Source: Amphiura filiformis (taxonomy: Eukaryota > Echinodermata > Ophiuroidea > Amphilepidida > Amphiuridae). Taken from it: DNA of 64,000 nt. A program made the translations under genes and the position numbers. This document shows positions 55,629 through 64,000 of the stretch, piece after piece (positions within the stretch are counted from its first letter, which is position 1; each line of letters begins with the position of its first letter). The stretch spans positions 35,311,965 to 35,375,964 of the forward strand of contig NC_092629.1 in assembly GCF_039555335.1 (NCBI RefSeq). The letters are read 5' to 3'. The notes under the pieces were generated by a model. It did not search any database. It saw only the letters and a list, made by a program, of their open reading frames with translations, and was not told the origin of the DNA.

Positions 55629-57275
55629 AAAATCGAGGACACAATTTGGCCAAAAACAACCCCGTTTTTGTAGTTTTTAATGACCAGAATTTCAAACACC
55701 CCTTTTCAATGATTAGAATTTCAAACACCCCTTATCAATGCAATGACACTAAATATTGACATAAAATTTCTGGACTTTCTCAAGTACCCCTTTTATCCAA
55801 ATTTCGCGGACAGTGCAAATTAAATACCCCTATTTTGCTGATTTCACTGTCAAATTTCACGGACAGTGCAAATTAAATACCCCATATTTGGCCAATTTCG
55901 CGGTCCTTGCTACTGGCCAAAAAATAATCCCTTTTCTGCGCAATTTGGTAACTCTCATTGTTGTTAACTTTTGTGTTGAGTTCATGGGGGCCGGGTTCGT
56001 AAAATAGCAATCTTGCGTAGTACTATGATAGTTTTTGCATCAAACCGAAACCCATTCAGAAAGTATAGCCTAATAACTCCCCATTATTATAAACCCATCT
56101 TCAATAGCTGGCAAGCTGTCCGTATTAATTTCATCAGTAGACATGGTAAAGAACAAGACATCCGTATAAAACCACACAGTAGGTATAATCTAAATAGACA
56201 TAGACATTTAATATACGTGTCCATATAAACTATCTTCCGTAGGCCCATAAAAAACAATGGGCATCAGTAGAAAACAACTCAGTAAGGTATATGTATTAAA
56301 AACTATCTTCAGTAGATAGCAAGGGGTCCATACAATGCCTAAATAGACATTTAGATGTGACGCATAAATGTCTGGCATGCATAATATGTCCACATACACC
56401 GTCTTCAGGAGATAGCACTTTAGGTGGCTGTATAGAAAACCGCTTTCAGTATATAGACAGAAAAAAATCGAGGACACAATTTGGCCAAAAACAACCCCTC
56501 TTTTGTAGTTTTTAATGACCAGAATTTCAAACACCCCTTTTCAATGATTAGAATTTCAAACACCCCTTATCAATGACACTAAATTATTGACATAAAATTT
56601 CTGGATTTTCTCAAGTACCCCTTTTATCCAAATTTCGCGGACAGTGCAAATTAAGTACCCCTATTTTGCTGATTTCACTGTCAAATTTCACGGACAGTGC
56701 AAATTAAAAACCCCATATTTGGCCAATTTCGCGGTCCTTGCTACTGGCAAAAAAATAACCCCTTTTCTGCGCAGTTTGGTAACTCTCATTGTTGTTAACT
56801 TTTGTGTTGAGTTGGGGGCCGGGTTCGTATAACATAACAAACTTGCGTAGTACTATGATAGTTTTTGCATCAAACCTAAACCCATTCAGAAAGTATAGGC
56901 CTAATAACTCCCCATTATTCAATCCCCATCTTCAATAGCTGGCCAGCTGTCCGTATTAATTTCATCAGTAGACATGGTAAAGAGCAAGACATCCGTATAA
57001 AACCACACAGTAGGTATAATCTAAATAGACATAGACATTTAATCGTAGGCCCATAAAAAACAATGGGCATCAGTAGAAAACAACTCAGTAAGGTATATGT
57101 ATTAAAAACTATCTTCAGTAGATAGCAAGGGGTCCATACAATGCCTAAATAGACATTTAGATGTGACGCATAAATGTCTGGCATGCATAATATGTCCACA
57201 TACACCGTCTTCAGGAGATAGCACTTTAGGTGGCTGTAGAAAACCGCTTTCAGTATATAGACAGAAATGTATTCT
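55629..57275. repeat. tandem direct duplication of ~820 bp
   Basis: The sequence starting AAAATCGAGGACACAATTTG at 55629 recurs from about 56466. The two copies are very similar up to ATATAGACAGAAA at about 56462 and 57267. A few small indels separate them, including loss of about 35 bp (56211-56240) in the second. Each copy contains three CACGGACAGTGCAAATTAAA-type units. No protein-coding signal is seen. Confidence 0.9.
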
Positions 57276-57931
57276 CGCAAAAACCATTCTTAAGTCATGC
57301 ATCTTCAGTATTAATTAATAAGGTGTTCGTCTAAAACCATCTTAATTCAGTTTAAAGGTGGTAACCTGATTGACATCCCCATCACTCCACTTTACCCCAT
57401 CAAAATGCAGATTTTGGTATCAGGTGAAAGCTCATATTTTTCTCATTAACATATTGAAATTAGGTGTTCTAAATCGGCATCTTTATGCGTTAGTTTTAAA
57501 GAATTTGATTTTCAGTTTATAGCAATGTATCCGTGTCCGTATGCAATTATCTTCAGTAGGTATATGCCCTATTAGCAATCCGTATAAACTGTCTTCAGGG
57601 GACAGCAAAATTTCAGCAACAACCATCCTCAGTATAGCAACGTTTCCGAATAAAACCATATAGACAACAATGTGTTCGTATTAAAACTATCTTCAGTAGA
57701 TAGCAAAATTTCAGTATAAGAATCATCCTAAGTAGATAGCAACGTGTCCAAATTTAAAACCATACAGATAGCAATGTGTCCGTGTACGTGTGAACCGATC
57801 TTTAGTAGATAGCAAAATGCCCTCATAAGTAGCCTATGTCAGCATAAGAACTATCTTCAGTAGATAGCAAGATGTCCGTATAAAATCATCTTCATTAGAT
57901 CTCTCTACGTGGATGTTCATGAAAATGTTCA
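57276..57931. repeat. imperfect minisatellite CTTCAGTAGATAGCAA
   Basis: Units of about 35-45 bp containing ATCTTCAGTAGATAGCAA and GTCCGTATAAAACCAT recur through this stretch. They are also present in the duplicated block to the left. It reaches to just before the first exon of the FkbM-type gene. Confidence 0.75.
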
Positions 57932-58144
57932 ATGAAATTGTTTAACTTTAAAAAAGTCTTGGTGAAAATTTGTATAACATTATTACGCGCTGTGCATTAT
58001 GGGAACAGTTTTGCTCATTTTACAGTGATTGAACGATTCCATAACATTTTGACGCACACGCACGCCACTTTCAGCTCTGATTCCGATCAGTTAACTCGTG
58101 GTTCTTTGATTAGCTCTCCGGGAAAAAATTACATAGATTTAATT

Positions 58145-58278
58145 ATGAATATGACACGAAAAAGACATATTCTGACATTTTTACTCGGGACCGTCGTCGG
58201 TTTAATACCATTTGTTTTACACGGTGGTGATATTTCGTCAACGGAATATTCTGAGCAGATTTCTGAATGGCAGATCGG
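58145..58278 (+). CDS. FkbM gene exon 1 (signal anchor)
   Basis: Encodes the basic start and the membrane segment ILTFLLGTVVGLIPFVL, then a linker to SEWQI and two bases of a Gly codon at the donor ATCGG/GTAAGT. An in-frame Met one codon after the next residue (58151) is an alternative start. The frame is open upstream to 57932. Confidence 0.8.
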
Positions 58279-61200
58279 GTAAGTTCATATTCACAAATTG
58301 GGTAAGTTCATATTCGCAATTATATAAGTTAATTCTAGTAAAATGACCTCATTTCCAGTGGCATAGTCCAATAAAGCCCACCCAACAAACGTAGGTCAAC
58401 AGTTGACCGCAAATATGGAGTATGAGTTTTCGTATACCTAACACATTGACTTTAATAGTATTAGCGTATTTTAGAGAACCGCGTCCTTACAGACTGTAGG
58501 CCTATAGGCCTATTTTAGATCGTGTTTTTTTCCCTTATGTTAGCTTTTTTGGCCCGGTTTTTCGGTCATAATTATGGAATATTTCCAATAAATAACCACA
58601 TTTAATATTGCGGTTTTAGCGTGTAAAAATAGGTGAAAATGTTACATCAACATTTTATAAAAATTATAATCTTGTTGGAAACTCACTTTATATCGCTCGC
58701 TGATACTATGGTTAACGCCTTGTCTTGATGCGATTGAAAAATAATGATGATATTAAAATATACAAATTATTGATTAGATATCCCATAATTATAATAATTT
58801 AACAAGTTAATATTTTTAATAGTTACAAGATATAATGGCATATGGGCATGGCAATACGCGTTATATGATTATGATCTGCGCTTCCTGATTGAGATAAGGC
58901 AATATCGTGCATAACCTCCAGTTGCATTCTAGACCTTCATGTGTATAATAGGCCTACAGGGTGGTCAAATGTAATATGCGGAAATCTTTTTTCGTTTCTT
59001 TTTTTATTTTTCCCCCTTTTTAAAAAAAATTTATCAAGTCAGTTATTATTTCTTTAGGTACCGCGTGAATGTTGTAGTGCAGGGCGATCTATTCAAAAAC
59101 AACTTCCGCATTCATTAGCAGCATTGTGTGAAATAATTGCCAAATTTTACCAAAACATTGGTGAACTTTTTGTGTATTAACATAACAACGGAAGGGAAAA
59201 TCTAAACAAACAGATAAAGACAACGAAGTAGCTGACTTGGATTGATTGGATCAAACAGCACTTTAACTTGGTTTAATCTAATTGGGATCAAACCATACTT
59301 TAACGTGGATTAAACCATACTTTATTTCGGATTAAACCACACTTTAACTTGGATTAAACCTAATTAGGATCAAACCATACTTTAACTTGGATTAAACCAT
59401 ACTTTATTTTGGATCAAACCGTATTTTATTTGGTTTAAACCTTGTTAGGATCAAACCATACTTTAACTTGGATTAAACCATACTTTATGTGGATTGAACC
59501 ACACTTTACCTTGGATTACACCTATAATTGGGATCAAAACATACTTTAACTTGGATTAAACCATACGTTATTTCGGATTAAACAACACTTTAACTTGGAT
59601 TAAACCTAATTGGGATTAAACCATGCTTTAACTTGGATCAAACCATACTTTTTAGTTGTATCAAACCATATACTTGGATCAAACCATAATTTAACTTGGA
59701 TCAAACATGCATACTTTATTTTGAATCAAATCATTCTTTAACTTGGATCAAATCATATGTTAACCGGATCAAATCATACTTTATGTTCGATCAAACCATA
59801 CCGTTAGCTGCATGTTTGTAATCGTCAAGATCGCAGGCCTTGTATTTTTTTGCAACATGGTTGCCTCACTTAGTCTTTTACTCACCCTGTATCTTTATAA
59901 ACAATAAAATAAAGCTAAGCAAAAAGTATAGGTAGAGTGCAATAGTTATAGAATTTCATTCTAACAATGCAACTCTGACAACAAACAAAATAAATAGTGG
60001 ATAATGGTAAAACGACCTCCGCGGATTTAGTGGGTTTTTTCTTAGTTTTTGTTTAATTGTTAATATATGAACCGAGAAAAGGTCAAACGTATTTCAATAA
60101 TGATCAAAAACCCTCAGATTATTGTTCCTCGTACATAACTGGCATTGACGGAAAGACGGATAGCCCTGTAGTATATAAGAAAGTCATAAAGAAATTATAG
60201 CTCAAAATGTCATAATGTTTTAATATTGACACGATTGTGATTTTGAATACCACGGTACGGAACGGTTACCGTTTTAAGGGATCTGGAATGAGCGTTTCGA
60301 CAGTACTTTTTGTTGGACATGAGAGCACATCAGACATATCGAATTGCATTCTGAATACGAAAAATGTCTTTCAGATATCAAATAATTTTGATTTTTTGAA
60401 ATTCACGATATAATTCAAATTTTATGACAAATTATTAAAATTTTATATTTTTCACATTTTTGATATAATAACAGTCCTCGAAGTAAATTTTATAAATCTA
60501 ATGATATATTCTTAAAGTGTTTGTAGCTGGGAGGAAAAGGCGACGATCAATTGAAAATTTTGACCTTTCATATTGAAGGTATGGATTTTTTCCCCAAAAG
60601 ACCTATTTTTTTTTGGTGTTTTGGGAAAAAAATCCATATCTTTAATACGAAAGGTCAAAATTTTCAATTGATCGTCGGCATTTCATCCCACCTACATACA
60701 CGTTAAGTATAAATCTGATGATTTATACTTAAAAGTATAAATCATCAGATTTATAAAGTTTACTTCGAGTACTGTTAAATGTCAAAAATATCGATTTTTA
60801 ATCATTTGCCATAAAATGTGTAGGCCTATTACATTGCGAATTTCAAAAAATCAAAATTATTTGATATCAGAAGGACATTCTTCGTATTTAGAATGCAATT
60901 CGATATGTCTGATGTGCTCTAATATCCCACAATAAATACTGTCCAAACGTTCATACCCCACCCCTTAAAGGCCTATTCAGTGATCCAAGCGAAAGTGTAA
61001 AAAATTAAATTGTGTATAAATTACTTAAAAGTGAAGGATAGGGCCTAAGTCATTAAAATTGTCATTGAGTATTTTGAGTAAATTTGAGTAAATGAAAATT
61101 TGACAACAACCCCCCCAAAAAAAAAAACACACCGAAGAGTAACCACTTGTAGGCTAGGTTAGTACATCTATGCTACTAATAAAGGTGTAAAAAACTTTTT

Positions 61201-61344
61201 AAATGATTTTCATGATTTTCTGAATGAGCAAATCACCTAATAGGCATAAAAATGATCATCATCATCGTCATCATCATCATTATCATCATCATCATTATTG
61301 TCGTCGTCATCGTCATTTGTCATCATCATCATGACCATCATCAA

Positions 61345-61382
<38 letters not shown>

Positions 61383-61868
61383 CCATCATCATCGTCGTAA
61401 TCATCGTCGCCGTCACCATCGTCATCATTAACAACATCATCAACAGCATCATTTCTAAAATCATTAATATATTCTTTCTCAATTTCCGTACAGGAACTCT
61501 GACGAAAACCAACGGTTTAGTCTGTTTGATTTCAGTCAAAAATCTCGACAGCGTAAATTTTTTCTCGACTGTGGTGCAAATACAGCCTCATCCGTAGAAT
61601 TCTTTCGAAACACGTACCCTGATGGGAGGGACTACATTATCCACTCATTCGAAATTGACCAAAGGCTGTGTCCGTATTTCAGTCCGTACCAAAATTTGCA
61701 TCTTCATTGTCCTGTGGCTGTTTCCTTTCAAAATGGTGAGTATATTCTTTCTTCTCTTTGTTCTTTTTTTCTTCATCATCTTCATCATCAACAACATCAT
61801 CATCATCATTTGTCGTCGTCATTGTCATCGCTGTCATCGTCATCATCACCATCATCATCACCATCATC

Positions 61869-61899
<31 letters not shown>

Positions 61900-63471
61900 A
61901 CATCATCATCACCATCACCGTCATCATCATCACCATCATAAGCACATTCATACATTAAAAACCATACAGCAAGCCTGCAAAAGCAAAATATCAAATGAAC
62001 ACAAGACCCTATTATACAACTACATATCATACAAGGTAAAATTGACAAAATAGAGTAAGCAATCAATGTCAGATAAAACAGTTTAAAATTCCGATGACCA
62101 AATGTACAGAAACGGAAACGAATCTTCTTAGTTGGTCTACATGTTTTTTTTCACTAACCAGATTCCTTTTAAAGGAGTTTTTATTTTGGTTTTATTTGTG
62201 TGTAATACTTTTAGGGTATGTTAATGCATTTACCGAATCAGGATGGTCACGTGATCGTGGTTTAAACAATGGACGAGACATGCAGTGGGGAGGTGGAACA
62301 TTGTTTGTAACAGATGAAGAGTATGAGGATGTCAAAACTGGTAAGATAGAGGCTGCGGGGGTCAGTGGCGTAGATTTCTTTTTGACATGGGGGGTGATGC
62401 AGGGTTGCGAAAAAGTATAGTGAATGTAGCACATTTTGGCAACATAATAGGTTTATGGTAAGCCTACAAATCCGTGCGAAGCGCTCGAAAATTTTGGCAT
62501 ATTGAAGCTTAAGTGGATAAATATGGTGCAAAAGTGAACTAAATTCGCGCGAAGTGCCCAAAAATCGGCATTTTTTTGGATTGAAATCAGCCAGATATGA
62601 GATTAATTTGATCACAATCCCACATACAGGCGTCAACATTGGGGGAGGGGGATGATTGTATGGACCATCCTCGTATCAAAACATTGGGGGATTTGTCCCC
62701 ATCCCACTCGGGATTTACGCCTATGGCGGTGGTGGGCGCTTGGGAGGGGGGGGGTTGCAAAGACGAAAACGATTATCGGTCGGATACTTTAGATTGTACA
62801 TTATACATGTGAAGGCCGAGCTTCCAAAAATACTTTATTGAGATGCGCGCACAAATTGATATTGGTTTAGGGCTAGTTTAATGCGTAAGCAATCGTACAT
62901 GTGAAAACAGGCATTTCACCAGAGGCCTGGTTTTTTTTAAAGTGTCAATAAATCAATTATAGTAATTAGGCCTAGTCATTTGCTGAAAATCTCGGGCTTA
63001 AATTAACGAGGTGTTAAAAGAACCAAGTTGATGTTTCCTTTTTTGTTTCCTCCGTTCCTTTATTCTCTCCTTCCTTTATTCTTTCCTTCCTTTATTCTTT
63101 CCTTCCTTCTTTTATTCCGTCCTTCTTTACCTACCTTCCTCCCTTCTTTCCTTCCTTCATTACCCCCGTTCTGTCCTTTTTTACCTTCCTTCCCTCTTTT
63201 CTTCCTTCCTTCTTTCCATCCTTCCTTCCTTCCCTCCCTCCTTCCTTCCTACCTTCATTCCTTCCTTCCTTCATTTGTTTGTTGTCACAATGTTAGGTGG
63301 AACACGAAAACTCTCCGTACGAACAACTATTCCTACTATTGATCTGTCGCTATGGATACAGCAAAACACCCGCAAGGACGATTACGTCATTCTCAAATTG
63401 GATGTTGAAGGTGCCGAATTCGACATCCTCAACAAGATGATGGAGGATGGCACCTTCCAGTGGATAGATAG
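58145..63471 (+). CDS. membrane-anchored FkbM-family methyltransferase, 5' part
   Basis: Exons 58145-58278, 61494-61735, 62215-62340 and 63297-63471 join in frame with consensus splice sites; the gene continues past the window. The N terminus (MNMTRKRHILTFLLGTVVGL, then IPFVLHGG) is short, basic and followed by one hydrophobic segment, so a type II membrane protein with a lumenal or extracellular catalytic domain is inferred. FLDCGANTASSVEFF is the SAM-binding motif I and KLDVEGAEFDIL is the FkbM signature. FkbM enzymes methylate hydroxyl groups, mostly on sugars or small molecules; the substrate here is unknown. Upstream in-frame codons reach 57932, but the start at 58145 fits the anchor best. 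Confidence 0.85.
59230..59820. repeat. minisatellite CTTGGATTAAACCATACTTTAA
   Basis: About 24 imperfect copies of a 22-26 bp unit, alternating GGATTAAACC and GGATCAAACC forms, fill this stretch. Sequence degenerates toward both ends. Confidence 0.85.
60278..60964. mobile_element. 690-bp palindromic element with TTAA target duplication
   Basis: Long inverted arms include CACATCAGACATATCGAATT and GACGATCAATTGAAAATTTT with their reverse complements, around a centre of A/T runs near 60600. TTAA flanks both ends (60274-60277, 60965-60968). The right arm contains an extra internal palindrome (TCTGATGATTTATACTT). No ORF. It is a MITE-like, probably non-autonomous DNA transposon. Confidence 0.88.
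61250..61470. repeat. (ATC)n microsatellite before exon 2
   Basis: ATCATCATCATC with interspersed GTC and ACC triplets. The poly-Met, poly-Ile and poly-Asp open frames across it are translations of the repeat. Confidence 0.95.
61494..61735 (+). CDS. FkbM gene exon 2 (SAM-binding motif I)
   Basis: Encodes NSDENQRFSLFDFSQKSR, KFFLDCGANTASSVEFF, YIIHSFEID and HCPVAVSFQN. LDCGAN is the glycine-containing loop that binds S-adenosylmethionine; the Glu of FEID is the expected ribose-contacting acidic residue. Donor AATG/GTGAGT. Confidence 0.9.
61770..61945. repeat. (ATC)n microsatellite after exon 2
   Basis: A second CATCATCACC-type tract starts about 35 bases inside intron 2. Its poly-His and poly-Ser frames are not coding. 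Confidence 0.95.
62215..62340 (+). CDS. FkbM gene exon 3
   Basis: Encodes GYVNAFTESGWSRDRGLNNG, then RDMQWGGGTLFVTDEEYEDV and KT. Acceptor ATACTTTTAG, donor ACTG/GTAAGA. This is the region between the SAM motif and the EGAE signature. The glycine-rich QWGGGTLF segment may be a substrate loop. Confidence 0.88.
62341..63296. other. FkbM gene intron 3
   Basis: Contains a decayed GTCAGTGGCGTAGATTTCTT repeat with G-rich blocks (62345-62760) and a (CTTC)n tract (63030-63275) that ends just before the acceptor AATGTTAG. No gene signal. Confidence 0.7.
63030..63275. repeat. (CTTC)n microsatellite before exon 4
   Basis: Imperfect CCTTCCTTCCTT over about 245 bases, forming an extended pyrimidine tract on the coding strand immediately upstream of exon 4. 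Confidence 0.95.
63297..63471 (+). CDS. FkbM gene exon 4 (EGAE signature)
   Basis: Encodes GTRKLSVRTTIPTIDLSLWI, then YVILKLDVEGAEFDILNK and DGTFQWIDR. KLDVEGAEFDIL is the most characteristic motif of the FkbM family. It ends in phase 2 at ATAG/GTAAGT, so at least one further exon lies outside the window. Confidence 0.9.
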
Positions 63472-63540
63472 GTAAGTTTTCAAACTACCGTTGTCATGGT
63501 AACCATTGGTATTCAGGTCACTAGACCACATGTCAATTAA

Positions 63541-63689
63541 GGGCCGTTCACAAACACTTGTGGGGGGGGGGGCTGATGCAAAAGGGGGGTCCTTAAAGTT
63601 TTGATTCCGGGGGGGGGGCTCGGAAAAATTGACCACAAATTTTCACAGGAAAATCGAGTTTATGCTAACAAGTGTTTGTAAACGGTCCC
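63541..63689. mobile_element. small MITE in the following intron
   Basis: GGGCCGTTCACAAACACTTG at the left and CAAGTGTTTGTAAACGGTCC at the right are inverted repeats about 22 bp long. The interior is G-rich (GGGGGGGGGG twice). TTAA precedes the left end; the right flank is TAAA. Confidence 0.82.
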
Positions 63690-64000
63690 TAAATGGGTTA
63701 TTTCGTTCATTTCACTCAACATTGACAATTTTTACTGTTTTTATGCGATAATTTTAACTCATTTGACTCACTTTGTTTATCTGTTTGCTCTTATGCAATA
63801 TTCCAATGCACCTCATTTAATAAACAGGTTAACAGGCGGTTTGTCTCCTAGTTTTCCCCCGTAAAACCCAAAATTACGAAAAATTACTCATTTTGCCGCA
63901 AGTTTTTGCGTAATATAGGCCCTATATTGATTTTTGCAATCTTAAATTCACTTTCCCCCATGCCCCCAACATAAAATTCCTGGTGCCGCCACTGCACAAA
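63690..64000. other. intronic sequence to the window edge
   Basis: AT-rich sequence with a short repeat-like end (CCTGGTGCCGCCACTGC). Nothing further is recognised. Confidence 0.5.

Larger units (their letters stand above)
58279..61493. other. FkbM gene intron 1
   Basis: Holds a 24-bp minisatellite (59230-59820), a palindromic TTAA element (60278-60964) and an (ATC)n microsatellite (61250-61470). Donor GTAAGTTC and acceptor TTTCCGTACAG. The remaining stretches show no recognised feature. Confidence 0.75.

Noticed and set aside
61237..62066. Poly-Met, poly-His or poly-Asp proteins
   Set aside because: All are frames through the (ATC)n microsatellites in introns 1 and 2 of the FkbM gene.
63028..63342. 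Proline/serine/leucine-rich protein
   Set aside because: It is the translation of the (CTTC)n tract in FkbM intron 3; only its last part overlaps the real exon 4, in a different frame.

Overview
This window is genomic DNA of an animal. It has genes split by GT-AG introns, many retrotransposon and DNA-transposon copies, microsatellites and an assembly gap (41444-41500). The mix fits a marine invertebrate, plausibly a non-vertebrate deuterostome such as an echinoderm or hemichordate; the species cannot be fixed from the sequence. Two host genes are supported, both on the + strand. The first is a complete, five-coding-exon, divergent Cdc42-like Rho GTPase (6307-29783). The second is the 5' part of a membrane-anchored FkbM-family methyltransferase gene (exons 58145-63471, running off the right edge).

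Layout. 1-840: decayed ~146-bp tandem repeat. 1.2-5.5 kb: short inverted-repeat elements and a mariner-like relic. 6.2-29.8 kb: the GTPase gene, whose introns hold most of the mobile DNA. Intron 3 contains a four-level nest: a TTAA-flanked MITE (13925-26069), split by an L1/Tx1-like LINE (about 14330-26022), whose ORF1 is split by a Harbinger-like DNA element (21908-25763), which contains a hairpin-ended repeat element (23831-24831). The LINE also carries a 129-bp satellite between its two ORFs. Intron 4 holds an RTE-like LINE fragment.

31.1-54.05 kb: a head-to-tail array of about 17 composite repeat units, all in the same orientation. Each unit has a short 5' head with a hairpin, a core of ~155-bp subrepeats rich in TGACCTTTGACCCC, a conserved right part and a purine microsatellite, and many end in a 3' hairpin. 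In four sequence families the head carries the same short motif that forms the 5' arm of that family's 3' hairpin. The architecture recalls non-autonomous Helentron/HINE (DINE-1, Pearl-like) rolling-circle elements and is the most interesting system here. A CR1/L2-like LINE fragment is boxed between two copies of the 3' hairpin at the right end of the array.

54-57.9 kb: degenerate repeats and an ~820-bp tandem duplication. 58-63.5 kb: the FkbM gene, whose introns contain a 24-bp minisatellite, a 690-bp palindromic TTAA element, (ATC)n tracts on both sides of exon 2 and a (CTTC)n tract before exon 4.

The two host genes have no evident functional link. The mobile elements are mostly inactive relics, and their nesting gives a relative insertion order.
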